A stretch of DNA of 64,000 bases, taken from contig JAEUHK010000018.1 of the NCBI GenBank assembly GCA_016795465.1, positions 1 to 64,000 of the forward strand, in the 5' to 3' direction. Positions within the stretch are counted from its first letter, which is position 1, and every line of letters starts with the position of its first letter. The position numbers and the translations under genes are program-made. This stretch comes from Verrucomicrobiaceae bacterium (GTDB lineage: Bacteria > Verrucomicrobiota > Verrucomicrobiia > Verrucomicrobiales > Verrucomicrobiaceae). Positions 34,670 to 44,458 of the stretch are shown piece by piece. The notes beneath the pieces were generated by a model. That model worked only from the letters and a program-made list of their open reading frames with translations, searched no databases and was not told where the DNA came from.

Positions 34670-37000
34670 TCACTTCCCACCGCGATACGGAACGGCTTTG
34701 GGAATGTTCTGCAGACGCGGGCTGCTAAACTCGAGAGCCTCTTCATAGAGATTTGAGCGGCCGTTTTCGATCCGGTTCGGACCATCGAGGCTGTCGGTGG
34801 CCTTCATGATGTGCGGCTGGATGAAGATGAGCAGTTCCTCCCGAGTGCTGGACTTTTCCGTGGCACCGAACAGGTGCTTCACGATGGGGATGCGGCGCAG
34901 GAAGATCCCGCCGCGGGCGCTGTCATTCACACGCTCGGTGATAAGACCGCCGAGCACGACGCTGGCACCATCCTTCACCGCCACCTCGGTGACGAGCTCC
35001 TGCGTGCCAATCGTAGGCAGGGTATTGCCGGAGATGGTCTGGGTGCCGACGATGTTGTCGTTGATCTGAGCGATCCGGAGGGTGACCTCGTCATCGGAGT
35101 TGATGAGAGGGATGACTTCGAGCTTCAGGAGCACATCACGGTATTCGACGCTGACACTGTTGCTGGCCACGCCGCCGGCAAAAGCGCCATTGCTGAGGAT
35201 GGAGGCGGGCACAGCGATCTTTTGACCGCTCTGGATGACGGCCTTCGATGCGTTTTTGGCATACACGCTGGGTGTGGCGAGCACTTTGAAGTTCCGGTTG
35301 CCATCGACGAGCTTGATGTAATCGCCAAGTGGTCCGACTTGGCCGTAGAAGTTGAGCTTGTTGTAGGCGAACTCTTTGAAATTGGCCGGGAAGGAGATCG
35401 TGCCGGTGGTGGCGACCCCCGCGGCGGCTGAGGCAGCGTCACGCATGCTGAAATCATCGAGCAGGCGGAGGAAATCGAAGCCGTAGTTGAACTCCGTGCC
35501 AAGGTTCAACTGGCCGATGATGGCGGAGATGTAGATCTGCTGCGGACGGGTATCCATTTCCTCGAGGAGCTGCTCGATGCGCTGAATGTGCTCCGGTGAA
35601 CCCGAGACGATGAGGCTGTTCGATTGCGGATCGGCGATGAGCAGTGTCTTGCCGACGATGATGGACTCCGGCGCCCCGACGCCCTCTGGATCATCGAGCA
35701 GCGAGCGGTTGGCATTCCCTGTGCCGTTCATGCCCGTGCCGAAGCCGGAATTGAAGCCACTGTTGTTGAGACCGGAACGCGAATTATCGGTCGGCGTGGT
35801 GGCGGCGGTGTCATTGCTGCGGCCCACGGTCTGGCGGCTGCGGCCGTCACGACGTCCCCCACCGGAGCTCGCACCGCCGCTTTCGCTCTGAATGTCGGTG
35901 TCACGAGCCAGTGTGTCGCGGGCAGATGCGAGGAAGTCGGAGACGCTGAGGTAATTGAGCCGGAATTTCCGGAACGTGTCGCCATCGTCCTGCTTGTCGA
36001 GCTTCTCGACGAGGCTGCGGATGTAGGCGATGTCCACCGGACGGGCGCGGACGATGAGTTCGTTCGTGCGGCGGTAAGGGATGACCTTTACTTTCGTGGC
36101 TCCGCGATCAGCGCTGGAGGTGCTGGCAGCCGTGTTCACCGGGGTGGCCGTGCCAGCGGGCAATTGACCTCGAGGGGCCGCAACGGCCTGTGTGGGCGCG
36201 GTGGCGGCGGGCTGGGCCGGACTGCCTTCCTCGTCCTCCTCGAACATTTCATTGATGATCTCCGCCACGATCTCCACATCGGCCCGCTGGAGCTTGATCG
36301 TCTCATTCGCCGTCTGGGCAGGTGGCACGTCAATGATCTGGGCGATGCGGACGATGCTGCGGATCGTGGTGCTGTTCTCGGTGATGAGCAGCGCTGTGTC
36401 GTTCGCCACAGGCATGAGAGCACCGTAGGTGTGCGGCTTGATCACCTCGGTGAAGGCCTTCGCGGCATCGCTGGCGGTCACATACTGCAAAGGCAGCACG
36501 AAATGGCAGATTTCCTCAGTCAGAGGCAGCTCGGTGAGGGTGTTGTAAACCGGAAGACCAGCCGCGGGGACGTTCGCATTGGCTCCGTGGTTGATGAGCT
36601 TGGACGTGGTGGCGTCCATGTGGATGAACGTGTAGCCGTTGAGCAGCAAAGTGGACTCGATGTAGGCGACAGCCTCCTGCCGGGTGAGCAGGTGCGGCGA
36701 AATGATGCGCAGCGGGTTGCCGGCGAGGTTCGAGTCGAGGATCAGTTTCCGGCCAGTGAGCTCCTGATAGAACGGAATGATGGCCTGGATCGGGGCACTG
36801 GGAAAATTCACCTTGATCGAGGCACCTTCTCCCAGCGGTTTGTAGGCCGCCGGCGCAGCGGAAACCTGCTCGGCGGGCGGTGGGACAGCTGGCTGGAGAG
36901 TAGGTGCCTGGCCACGGGCATGACGGATGCAGAACAGGAGCACCGTGAGAACGCAGGCGAGCCTGAGCCGTGCCTGAATGCTGGAAGGGGATGTTGGCAT
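34670..37000 (-). CDS. gspD: GspD/PilQ-type secretin
   Basis: 776 residues with a signal peptide. Residues about 55-110 form the N0 (STN-like) domain (ASIKVNFPSAPIQAIIPFYQ), followed by N1-N3 ring domains (VLPLQYVTASDAAKAFTEVI; VEIVAEIINEMFEE), each interrupted by Ala/Pro- or Gly/Ser-rich linkers. The C-terminal beta-barrel gate is marked by LVTEVAVKDGASVVLGGLI and by IPIVKHLFGATEKSSTREEL with LLIFIQPHI following. It forms the outer-membrane channel of a type II secretion or type IV pilus machine. No other secretion genes are in the window, which is usual for Verrucomicrobiota secretins. A strong sigma70-like promoter lies just upstream. Confidence 0.93.
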   Translation of the reverse strand: MPTSPSSIQARLRLACVLTVLLFCIRHARGQAPTLQPAVPPPAEQVSAAPAAYKPLGEGASIKVNFPSAPIQAIIPFYQELTGRKLILDSNLAGNPLRIISPHLLTRQEAVAYIESTLLLNGYTFIHMDATTSKLINHGANANVPAAGLPVYNTLTELPLTEEICHFVLPLQYVTASDAAKAFTEVIKPHTYGALMPVANDTALLITENSTTIRSIVRIAQIIDVPPAQTANETIKLQRADVEIVAEIINEMFEEDEEGSPAQPAATAPTQAVAAPRGQLPAGTATPVNTAASTSSADRGATKVKVIPYRRTNELIVRARPVDIAYIRSLVEKLDKQDDGDTFRKFRLNYLSVSDFLASARDTLARDTDIQSESGGASSGGGRRDGRSRQTVGRSNDTAATTPTDNSRSGLNNSGFNSGFGTGMNGTGNANRSLLDDPEGVGAPESIIVGKTLLIADPQSNSLIVSGSPEHIQRIEQLLEEMDTRPQQIYISAIIGQLNLGTEFNYGFDFLRLLDDFSMRDAASAAAGVATTGTISFPANFKEFAYNKLNFYGQVGPLGDYIKLVDGNRNFKVLATPSVYAKNASKAVIQSGQKIAVPASILSNGAFAGGVASNSVSVEYRDVLLKLEVIPLINSDDEVTLRIAQINDNIVGTQTISGNTLPTIGTQELVTEVAVKDGASVVLGGLITERVNDSARGGIFLRRIPIVKHLFGATEKSSTREELLIFIQPHIMKATDSLDGPNRIENGRSNLYEEALEFSSPRLQNIPKAVPYRGGK

Positions 37001-37019
37001 GATTTTGGTAATTATGGCA

Positions 37020-37047
37020 AGTATATTAAAATTTGTGAAGATAACAA
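37020..37047 (-). promoter_or_regulatory. Sigma70-like promoter of gspD
   Basis: On the minus strand TTGTTA (37042-37047) and TATACT (37020-37025) are separated by 16 bases inside an AT-rich stretch of about 90 bases. Transcription would begin about 13 bases before the gspD ATG, giving a very short leader. The same AT-rich region lies upstream of the divergent ykuD-type gene. Confidence 0.55.
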
Positions 37048-37143
37048 TCTTTTAGTTAAATATTATTAAAATTAAGCAAAGTCAGCCTTTAAACCCCCAG
37101 CTAGCGCTTGCGCATCCCCGAGGGGCACGCCAAAAGGCCGCCC

Positions 37144-37800
37144 ATGCTCCGTCGAAGTGCTTTTTCCCTGCTCTGGCTCACCGCGACTCTCGCCCTCTCT
37201 CACTGCAATACGATGCAAACGGCCGGGACGAGCATGCAGAGAGCGGGCTCGAATGGCTTCCGCTTTGCCCACCGGGTGGTCGCCGGGGAGATTCCCCGCG
37301 CCACACGCTTCGTGACAGGCAAGGTGAAGCGCATGTTCCGCATGGACGGCTCGTTTTGGAACGCCGACGAGGTCCGCGGGAAGCCCTCCGTCTTGATCTC
37401 GCTCGGCGAGCAGATGGTTTATTTGTTCAAAGGCGGCCAACTAGCGGGTGGCTCACCCATTTCCTCGGGCTCGGAAGGCTACGATACGCGTCCTGGACGC
37501 TATCGCATCATCGAAAAGGACATCGACCACCTGTCCTCGATCTACGGGGACTACATCGACTCCCAGGGCAACATCCTCGCCACCAACATCGACAACCGCA
37601 AAGACCGGCGCCCGCCCGGAGCGAAGTTCGATGGGGCGAAGATGTATTATTTCATGCGGATCTACAATGGCGTGGGCATGCACCAAGGCTATCTGCCCGG
37701 CTATCCGGCCTCACACGGTTGCATCCGTTTACCAGGCCACATGGCTGAAAAGTTCTTCCAAGAAGTCTCGGTGGGCACTCCGGTCGAGATCGTGCCCTGA
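37144..37800 (+). CDS. L,D-transpeptidase (YkuD domain)
   Basis: 218 residues. N-terminal hydrophobic signal (LLWLTATLALSHC), perhaps a lipoprotein although the lipobox is poor. The YkuD domain spans about residues 85-215. VLISLGEQMVYLFKGG opens it, and the catalytic segment SHGCIRLPGH begins at Ser190 with Cys193 as nucleophile and His191 and Arg195 as partners. It makes 3-3 cross-links in peptidoglycan or attaches lipoproteins to it. It is divergent from gspD, with an AT-rich region of about 140 bases between them. Confidence 0.93.
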   Translation: MLRRSAFSLLWLTATLALSHCNTMQTAGTSMQRAGSNGFRFAHRVVAGEIPRATRFVTGKVKRMFRMDGSFWNADEVRGKPSVLISLGEQMVYLFKGGQLAGGSPISSGSEGYDTRPGRYRIIEKDIDHLSSIYGDYIDSQGNILATNIDNRKDRRPPGAKFDGAKMYYFMRIYNGVGMHQGYLPGYPASHGCIRLPGHMAEKFFQEVSVGTPVEIVP

Positions 37801-37826
37801 GGCCGATAACGGCAGAGGATCAGATT

Positions 37827-38831
37827 TTACCAAACGCGGTCCAAAACGCGGCCGACGAGCCCGCGAGAGGCTCCGGTGCGGAAACGGCGCTTGTCGCCTT
37901 CGCCGCTGAGCGTACTCATCGGGCCTTTTTGGTCCACCACACGGACGGAATCGACCTCGATGCGGGCCACCGGGCAGTCGTTGCTGTCCACGGGCATCTT
38001 TGCGATGTGCTGGAGCACATCCATGCCTGACACCACCTGGCCAAAGACCGTATACTTGCCATCGAGCGAGCCATAGTTCCCCAGCGAGATATAGAACTGG
38101 GAGCCATTCGACTTGCGGGAAGGGTTCACGCTGTCGCCACGACGTGCCATTGCGACGGCTCCGGTGCGGTGAGGGCGTTTGATCTCGGCCGGAACGCTGC
38201 GGTCTTCACCACCGGTGCCCCATTGGTCACGCTTGTCCTCATCGGATGTGAGCGGATCACCCGTCTGCACGAGGAAGTTCTGGATCGCGCGGTGGAAGGC
38301 CAAACCGTCGTAAAACTTGCTCTCGCAAAGGTCGATGAAGTTCGCCACGGTCTGCGGGGCATCGTTGGGGAACAATTCGATCACGACAGACTCCGTGGTG
38401 GAACCAAAAGAGATGTCCATGATCGCCAGCTTGTGCACGGAATCACGAGACCACAGGGCCGGATCGTCCTGACGAGGCAGAGCGGCCGCAGGCGTGGTGA
38501 ATGTGCCACCGCCGCTACGAGTCGTGATGCGGGCTGCCGGTGCGCCGGCTGCCGGCAACTGTGTGACGCCTTGTGGAAGTGTCATCGGACCTCCGCTGGA
38601 GGCCGCCTCACCTGCCCCGCCCTTCGCCGCGGCGTCAAAAACAGCCTTCTGGGCTTGTGCGGCCAGCTTGTCCAGATCCTCCTGTGTGGGCACCGAGGAA
38701 GGCGGAGCCGTGGGCTGCACCGAAGAAGGCACCGAAGGCTGCACACTGGATGGAACCGGCAGGGTCTGCGCCACAGCAGGACCGGAGGCCAGAAGGAGAA
38801 ACAGGAGGCAGGAGAGTAGCGGTGTCTTCAC
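37827..38831 (-). CDS. Exported cyclophilin-type peptidyl-prolyl isomerase
   Basis: 334 residues. Signal peptide MKTPLLSCLLFLLLASGPAVA, then a Pro/Ser/Ala-rich linker of about 100 residues and the cyclophilin domain from about residue 135. VVIELFPNDAPQTVANFIDL, LAFHRAIQNFLVQTGDP (catalytic Arg; the usual Phe-x-x-Gln-x-Gly-Asp site), and GSQFYISLGNYGSLDGKYTVFG are present. The long low-complexity linker is unusual for cyclophilins. It probably folds proteins outside the inner membrane. The 107-aa lipoprotein gene upstream, 62 bases away on the same strand, may be co-transcribed. Confidence 0.93.
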   Translation of the reverse strand: MKTPLLSCLLFLLLASGPAVAQTLPVPSSVQPSVPSSVQPTAPPSSVPTQEDLDKLAAQAQKAVFDAAAKGGAGEAASSGGPMTLPQGVTQLPAAGAPAARITTRSGGGTFTTPAAALPRQDDPALWSRDSVHKLAIMDISFGSTTESVVIELFPNDAPQTVANFIDLCESKFYDGLAFHRAIQNFLVQTGDPLTSDEDKRDQWGTGGEDRSVPAEIKRPHRTGAVAMARRGDSVNPSRKSNGSQFYISLGNYGSLDGKYTVFGQVVSGMDVLQHIAKMPVDSNDCPVARIEVDSVRVVDQKGPMSTLSGEGDKRRFRTGASRGLVGRVLDRVW

Positions 38832-38893
38832 AAGCGTTCAGAGTAAATGAATGGCAATCAGCAGCCAGGCTCAGCAGCATTTCCCGGGCCTGC

Positions 38894-39217
38894 TTAGCGC
38901 AGGTTCGCAGGCACATTGACAGAAGGCTGGGGCGCAGCAGGAGCCGGAGCGGCGGGTGCGGCAGGCGCTGCGGGGGCTGAAGCCGCCGGAGCAGAAGCAG
39001 CAGGAGCGTCATCCGTGAAACCTGCCGCAGCGGCAGCGGTCGAGCGGGACTGGAAGAACTGCTTCGGACCACCACGAGTCTTGCGGCGCTCGAGTCCCCA
39101 ACTCACATCCATGTCATCGGCCTGCTGCACGGTAGGATATTTCAAATCAGCTTGGTGTCCGCAGGACACGAGAACCAGGGCGGTGAGCAAAAAGAGAAAT
39201 TGACGGGCGATGGACAT
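38894..39217 (-). CDS. Small lipoprotein with Ala/Pro-rich tail
   Basis: 107 residues. MSIARQFLFLLTALVLVSCG is a signal peptide ending in a lipobox (LVSC). A short charged segment (KYPTVQQADDMDVSWGLERR) follows, then an Ala/Pro-rich tail of about 45 residues containing repeated AAPAAP units. Such tails usually span the periplasm or cell wall. The family is not recognised. It lies directly upstream of the cyclophilin gene and shares its Ala/Pro-linker style, which suggests a common location. Confidence 0.75.
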   Translation of the reverse strand: MSIARQFLFLLTALVLVSCGHQADLKYPTVQQADDMDVSWGLERRKTRGGPKQFFQSRSTAAAAAGFTDDAPAASAPAASAPAAPAAPAAPAPAAPQPSVNVPANLR

Positions 39218-39317
39218 GGTTAACGAGGATTAGAATCTTACCGGTTGGGAGCGGCCGATAGTATGCCGCTGGCTTCTGGCTGGCAACTGCGAATCCCAAG
39301 GGGACCGCGAACGACCT

Positions 39318-40067
39318 TCAGAGCGCCTCCTGGATGCGCCGCTTCCACATTTCCGCTCGTTGGGCAAAGGTCTTGTCCTCGTCTTGATACAAGATGCCGC
39401 GGGACACATTCACCAGCAGAGGTGCCTGTCGGCCACAGCCCTTCAAAGCGGCCAGATCGCCACCTTGCGCCCCCAGTCCGGGAATGAGCAAAGGCACATC
39501 CGGGATGCGCGACAGCACATCAGGGGCCGCATTCGTCAAACCGACCACCAAACCGGCCTCCGCCTGGCCTTTCGTCATATCGGCCACGAGTTCATAAATG
39601 TGCCGCTCGCCGCTCTTTTGCAGTTCGATGTCCTTCGCACCCGGATTCGAGGTCACGCCGAGCAGGTACATCCCCTTTCCGGTGTATTTCAAAAACGGCT
39701 CCAGCGTGTCGCGGCCCATGTAGGGGTTCAAAGTCACCGCGTCTGCATTCAGCACATCAAAGCAAGCCTTCGCGTAGTAGCCCTGCGTCTCGCCGATGTC
39801 GCCACGCTTCACGTCGAGCACGGTGGGAATGTCCGACGGTATCGCCGCCATGATCTCCTCCAGCATTTTCACGCCCTGCCAGCCCAGCGCCTCGAAATAG
39901 GCCGCGTTGGGCTTGAAAGCCGCCGCGTGCGGAGCCGTCTGCTCGATCACATCGAGGATCCAACGCTTCGTGGCCTCGCTCGCATCTGCCGCACGGACAT
40001 CGAGTCCGACGCAGAGATTGGAACCAGTGGCGGCGATACGGGAACGGAGCTTGGCGGTGAAAGACAT
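39318..40067 (-). CDS. pyrF: Orotidine 5'-phosphate decarboxylase, type 2
   Basis: 249 residues. Decarboxylates OMP to UMP, the last step of de novo pyrimidine synthesis. [17 protein letters not shown] is the first strand, and [19 protein letters not shown] is the catalytic Lys-x-Asp-x-x-x-x-x region of the type-2 (longer) PyrF family. TVNP-like [15 protein letters not shown], and [13 protein letters not shown] near the phosphate-binding end, complete the barrel. Start MSFTAK at 40067 is preferred; an in-frame ATG at 40079 would add four residues. It is divergent from purE with only 102 bases between the starts, a nucleotide-synthesis pair. Confidence 0.95.
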   Translation of the reverse strand: MSFTAKLRSRIAATGSNLCVGLDVRAADASEATKRWILDVIEQTAPHAAAFKPNAAYFEALGWQGVKMLEEIMAAIPSDIPTVLDVKRGDIGETQGYYAKACFDVLNADAVTLNPYMGRDTLEPFLKYTGKGMYLLGVTSNPGAKDIELQKSGERHIYELVADMTKGQAEAGLVVGLTNAAPDVLSRIPDVPLLIPGLGAQGGDLAALKGCGRQAPLLVNVSRGILYQDEDKTFAQRAEMWKRRIQEAL

Positions 40068-40169
40068 GACCGCCTGCATGGCACAGGAATGCGCCGGAGC
40101 AAATCGAAGATGCACCCGCGGCACCCGCCGGTTGACGCCCCTGCCCTGCCGTCCATCCTCGCCCCTCAC

Positions 40170-40691
40170 ATGAGCAGTTCCGCCGCCTCTCCACAGCCCG
40201 TCGTGGGCATCATCATGGGCTCCAGTTCCGACTGGCCCACCATGCAAAACGCCGCCCAAGTGCTCGAAGACTTCGGCATTCCCTTTGAAAAGAAAGTCGT
40301 CAGCGCCCACCGCACCCCTGGCCTGCTCTATGAATACGCCACCACCGCCGCCCAGCGGGGCCTGAAGATCATCATCGCCGGCGCCGGTGGTGCCGCGCAC
40401 CTCCCCGGCATGACCGCCAGCATGACCACCCTGCCCGTGCTCGGCGTGCCGGTGCAGAGCCGCGCCCTCAGCGGCGTGGACAGCCTCTACTCCATCGTGC
40501 AGATGCCCGGCGGCGTCCCCGTTGCCACCTTTGCCATCGGCAATGCCGGAGCGCTCAATGCCGGCCTCTTTGCCGTCTCGATGCTCGCGAATGGCGATCC
40601 AGCGCTCGCCCAAAAGCTCCAGGCCTTCCGCGACCGCCAGACCCAAAAGGTCCTCGACAGCCAAAACGAGCTCGAAGCCCCCGCGAAGTAG
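40170..40691 (+). CDS. purE: N5-carboxyaminoimidazole ribonucleotide mutase
   Basis: 173 residues, the usual length of class I PurE. It moves the carboxyl group in purine synthesis. [22 protein letters not shown] is the signature N-terminal Gly-Ser-Ser-Ser-Asp substrate loop; [15 protein letters not shown] carries the catalytic His; [20 protein letters not shown] closes the site. No purK lies next to it. It is divergent from pyrF. Confidence 0.97.
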   Translation: MSSSAASPQPVVGIIMGSSSDWPTMQNAAQVLEDFGIPFEKKVVSAHRTPGLLYEYATTAAQRGLKIIIAGAGGAAHLPGMTASMTTLPVLGVPVQSRALSGVDSLYSIVQMPGGVPVATFAIGNAGALNAGLFAVSMLANGDPALAQKLQAFRDRQTQKVLDSQNELEAPAK

Positions 40692-40755
40692 CTCTTTGCC
40701 ACGCGATGATCTTTTTCGCGGAAGCATGCCAAATGCATGCTAGCCATGCCCGCTC

Positions 40756-41628
40756 ATGAGCAAACCTCTCAGCGGACAAAAAATCGGATTCGTCGGCCTC
40801 GGCAACATGGGCCGGGCCAATGCACGCCACCTCCATGAAAACGGCGCGGAAGTCATCGTGTGGAATCGCAGCCCCGGACCAGCCGAAGAGGCCGTGAAAC
40901 TCGGCATGCGTCGTGCCGCCTCGCTGCCGGACCTCGCCCGCGAGATCGGCCCCGGCATCATTTGCATCAATTTGACCATGACCGACGTCGTCGAGCAGGT
41001 CGTCTTTGGCCCCGGCGGCCTCATCGAGGGCCTGCATCCCGATGCACTCATCATCGACTTCGGCACCACCGGCGTGCCGCAGACGAAGGAGTTCGCCAAA
41101 AAGGTCCACTGGGTCGATGCGCCCGTCTCCGGTGGCCAGGTCGGTGCCGAAGCCGCCACGCTCACCATCATGGCCGGCGGCACCGAGGCCGATTTTCAGC
41201 GTGCGCTGCCCGTTTTTCAGGCCTGCGGCAAAAACATCACCCACATGGGCCCCAGCGGCAGCGGCCAGGTCGCCAAGCTCGCTAACCAGCTCATCGTCGC
41301 GCAGACTATCGATGCCGTCGCGCAGGCTCTCCGCATGGCCGAACTCTCCGGCGTCGATCCCGCGCTCGTGCGCAAGGCTCTGCTCGGTGGCTTTGCCGAG
41401 AGCCGCATCCTTGATCTGCATGGCAGCCGCATGGTCCGCCGCGACTTCGCGCCCGGCGGCCGAGCCACGCTCCAGCTCAAAGACGTGCGCCTCATGTGCG
41501 AACTCGCCGACAGCGTCGGCCTCGACTCCCCCACCCTCCGCAACTCGCTCGCCCAGTGGGAAAAATTCGTCCACGAAAAAGGCCTCGGCGACCTCGACCA
41601 CAGCGGCCTCTTCCGCCTCTACGAGTAA
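40756..41628 (+). CDS. NAD-dependent beta-hydroxyacid dehydrogenase (HIBADH/GarR family)
   Basis: 290 residues. IGFVGLGNMGRANARHLHEN is the Rossmann nucleotide loop; DAPVSGGQVGAEAATLTIMAGG is the family's substrate loop; and GSGQVAKLANQLI carries the catalytic Lys. A C-terminal all-alpha domain follows. Members act on 3-hydroxyisobutyrate, tartronate semialdehyde or related acids; the sequence does not tell which. The next gene starts 24 bases later, so they are probably co-transcribed, although the functional relation is unclear. Confidence 0.92.
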   Translation: MSKPLSGQKIGFVGLGNMGRANARHLHENGAEVIVWNRSPGPAEEAVKLGMRRAASLPDLAREIGPGIICINLTMTDVVEQVVFGPGGLIEGLHPDALIIDFGTTGVPQTKEFAKKVHWVDAPVSGGQVGAEAATLTIMAGGTEADFQRALPVFQACGKNITHMGPSGSGQVAKLANQLIVAQTIDAVAQALRMAELSGVDPALVRKALLGGFAESRILDLHGSRMVRRDFAPGGRATLQLKDVRLMCELADSVGLDSPTLRNSLAQWEKFVHEKGLGDLDHSGLFRLYE

Positions 41629-41652
41629 CCCTTCGTCATTCGTCATTCCCAC

Positions 41653-42432
41653 ATGCCCTCTCCTGTCCTCGAAGTCACCGATCTCACCTTCCGCCGCGGT
41701 CGTCCCATCCTCAAAGGCATCTCCTGGCGAGTCGATCCCGGCCAGCACTGGTGCATCCTCGGCCCGAACGGCTGCGGCAAGACCTCGCTCATCAATCTCA
41801 TCACCGGTTACGACAGCGCCACCGATGGCGTCATGCGCATCGGCGACAGCGTCTTCGGCGATGACGACTGGCGTGAAGTGCGCCGTCGAGTCGGCCTCGT
41901 CACGAACACCCTCACCACCTACCTCGAAAGCGGCGAGCCCGTGCTCGATGTCATTGCCAGCGGTCGCGAGGCCAAATTGAACCTCATCGACCTCCCCGGC
42001 CCCGCCGTCTTCCGCGAAGCCGCGAAGCTGCTGAAGCAAGTCGGCTGCGAATACCTTCGCGAAGCCCTTTGGGGACCGCTTTCACAGGGAGAGAAGCAGA
42101 AGGTGCTCATCTGCCGTGCCTTGATGGCCAGATTTGCCGTGCTCATCCTCGACGAACCGTGCGCCGGACTCGATCCCGTGGCCCGCGAGCACTACCTGCA
42201 ATGGATGCAAACCCTCGCTGCGAGACCGAACAGCCCCTCGCTCGTCATGGTCACCCATCACGTCGAGGAAATCCTCCCCGCCATCACCCACTGCCTCCTC
42301 CTCAAAGACGGCCGCGTCTTCGCCTCCGGCCCCAAACACAACATCCTCACCAGCGCCAACCTCAGCTCCATCTACGGCTCCCCCGTGAAACTCACGCGAC
42401 ACGGTGAGAGGTATGCTTTGAGGCTTGGGTAA
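41653..42432 (+). CDS. Stand-alone ABC ATPase (ModF/YtcA-like)
   Basis: 259 residues. Walker A LGPNGCGKTSL (near residue 37), Q-loop VGLVTNTLTTYLESGEPVLD, signature LSQGEKQKVLICRAL, Walker B LILDEPCAGLDPVAREHYL and switch His THHVEEIL. The short Q-loop and the HHVEE segment resemble the ATPases of the ModF/PhrA-like soluble group. No membrane partner is adjacent. It may act in regulation or DNA/RNA metabolism instead of transport, as some stand-alone ABC proteins do. Confidence 0.85.
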   Translation: MPSPVLEVTDLTFRRGRPILKGISWRVDPGQHWCILGPNGCGKTSLINLITGYDSATDGVMRIGDSVFGDDDWREVRRRVGLVTNTLTTYLESGEPVLDVIASGREAKLNLIDLPGPAVFREAAKLLKQVGCEYLREALWGPLSQGEKQKVLICRALMARFAVLILDEPCAGLDPVAREHYLQWMQTLAARPNSPSLVMVTHHVEEILPAITHCLLLKDGRVFASGPKHNILTSANLSSIYGSPVKLTRHGERYALRLG

Positions 42433-42480
42433 GCCAAACAGCTCTTGCCTTCTGCTCATGCCTTGCGGCAAGATTTGCTC

Positions 42481-44415
42481 ATGCAAATGAGTCTTTGGAG
42501 CAAGGTTTTGATCATGGCGGCCACCTCTCAGGTAGCCGCAGCCCAGGACATCCAGATCGGCTCCGGGAGCTTGCTGGATCTGCTGCTCGAGCCGGCATGT
42601 TACGGACACTTTGCATCGGCTGAGATTGGCAAAGAGGGGTGCAAGGCCGTGTTCGTGCGGGATGATGGTCGGACGATGCAGTTCGCATCGTGGCCGACGG
42701 TGCCTGCCGAGATGGAATTCATCAGCCAGGTCAAAATCGGTCGCCGGTATGCCTTCCCACAATGCTTCTTTGATTTCCTCGATGCCGAGCAGATCTACGA
42801 ATGCGTGCGGACGCTGCCCGCGGAGCACTCGTTCGAAGAGATCGAGGATCATGCGCCTTTCCGAGCCACCGTGCTCGACCAGGCCATCGGCAGGCTCACC
42901 TACTCCATCATCCTCCGCGAGCCCGGTGGACGCGTGCATCACCTGCGGGGCCTGTTGAGCGCAGGAAATGCACGCCAGAGGGCCGAACTGCTTTGGAAGG
43001 GGGCCTCCTACGAGTTTCCCGCCATCCTGCGGGATGCCGGCCTGCTGGCACAAGTCCGCGAGGCCAAAAAAACGCCCAAGTCACGCATGGAAGAGGTTTT
43101 GAGCCGTTACATTGGCGTGTGGAAAGGCCGCACCGAGGCCGTCTCTTATATCACGCTACGCATGCGTTGCGACTGGCAGGCGGATGGACAAGGCATCTGG
43201 CGCGAGATCACCTACGAGCATGGTCCTGATGTGACCCCGCCGCCCGCGGATGTAGCCCGTGTCGCCTACAGCGAGGCATCCAAGTGCTACCTGTCATGGA
43301 ATCCAGCCACGGACGCCTTGAAGTTCCGCATTCAATGGGATGAGAAGACCAAGACCTTCACCACGCTCCTGCCACCCGATGAAGAAGGTGTGGAGCGCTA
43401 CAACACCGCCACCTTTGTGGATGACGACCACATCGAGTGGAAGACCTTTTCCAAGCTGGCGGATGGACGCGTGCTGGAGATGAACTCCGGCAGCTATGAA
43501 CGGCTGAGTCGTGAGCCAAACATTCTCTTCTCACAGGCACCGCCACCTCGCGCCATCGATGTGCTGGGCCGCCAGATTCATGATTTCGCCAAACAGGACC
43601 AAGAAATGAATGCTCCGCTGCCCGGGGGACAACGATTGACTTGGAACACACCTGCTTACCGGCCCGCACCCAATCGCCCTGATGTCCCGACTTTTGACAA
43701 ACCCTCGGACACACCTGTCATTGAGGTCGTGGATGCCACGCTCGCGGGCTTGGAGGCCAGTTTGCCGTTTCGGGCCAAGATCGTCTCCAAGTCCATCCAG
43801 CCGCACAACATCACGCTCCAGCTCCAGCACACCGGCGGCAACCTCCAAACCATCGAGGCGGCGGACTTCAAGCTCGCCGAGAAGCCCGTCGCTCTCGCTT
43901 TGGCCAAATTGAAGGAGGGAGAGGTGCATGAGTTTCCGCACTGTCTTTCTTCCAAGCCATCCAACACCGCTCTTTCACCCGCGATGAGTCGTTTGCAGCC
44001 GTTCATCGGCTCGTGGAGCCAGACGATTCGCGGGCGCGATGGCGTCGAAGAACCTCTTCCATGCCTTATCCGCTACTTTGCCTCCGCTGATGGCTCTGGG
44101 CTTTGGCATGAGGTGGAGATGAGCGGCCGTCAAAAGCTGGAGCGCCTGGTGTTTGATGAAGTTTCCGGCAGCTACTCGATGGCAGCCGAGCATGCGCCGC
44201 CGGAGGTGAAGACTCTCCAAGGTCACTGGGATGAGCCGACACGCACCCTGAAGCTGGTGAAGTCCTTCACGAACGCTCCGCCCGGTGCCGTGCGTGAGGA
44301 AAGCACCTTTCAGATCATCTCCGCCACGCAGATTCACTGGCGCACCCGCCTCATTGCAGCCGACGAATCCGTGGTGCGTGAGCGCACGGGCACGATGAAT
44401 CGCGTGGAGCCATGA
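42481..44415 (+). CDS. Secreted protein with internal two-fold repeat, paralogue A
   Basis: 644 residues of unknown function. A signal-like N-terminus (VLIMAATSQVAAAQ) suggests export. Two halves repeat the same order. Module 1, a small beta domain, begins FRATVLDQAIGRLTYSIIL near residue 126 and FRAKIVSKSIQPHNITLQLQ near 430. Module 2 begins YIGVWKGRTEAV near 210 and FIGSWSQTIRGRD near 508. Module 2 has a lipocalin-like beta-barrel rhythm (opening F/Y-I-G-x-W, closing G-x-Y-x-R) reminiscent of DUF1579-type proteins; that is my reading of the pattern. Tandem with paralogue B, 43 bases away. Confidence 0.75.
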   Translation: MQMSLWSKVLIMAATSQVAAAQDIQIGSGSLLDLLLEPACYGHFASAEIGKEGCKAVFVRDDGRTMQFASWPTVPAEMEFISQVKIGRRYAFPQCFFDFLDAEQIYECVRTLPAEHSFEEIEDHAPFRATVLDQAIGRLTYSIILREPGGRVHHLRGLLSAGNARQRAELLWKGASYEFPAILRDAGLLAQVREAKKTPKSRMEEVLSRYIGVWKGRTEAVSYITLRMRCDWQADGQGIWREITYEHGPDVTPPPADVARVAYSEASKCYLSWNPATDALKFRIQWDEKTKTFTTLLPPDEEGVERYNTATFVDDDHIEWKTFSKLADGRVLEMNSGSYERLSREPNILFSQAPPPRAIDVLGRQIHDFAKQDQEMNAPLPGGQRLTWNTPAYRPAPNRPDVPTFDKPSDTPVIEVVDATLAGLEASLPFRAKIVSKSIQPHNITLQLQHTGGNLQTIEAADFKLAEKPVALALAKLKEGEVHEFPHCLSSKPSNTALSPAMSRLQPFIGSWSQTIRGRDGVEEPLPCLIRYFASADGSGLWHEVEMSGRQKLERLVFDEVSGSYSMAAEHAPPEVKTLQGHWDEPTRTLKLVKSFTNAPPGAVREESTFQIISATQIHWRTRLIAADESVVRERTGTMNRVEP

Positions 44416-44458
44416 AACGCTCTTTTGGATACCCAACCAGCCACCAACCTTTCCCAGC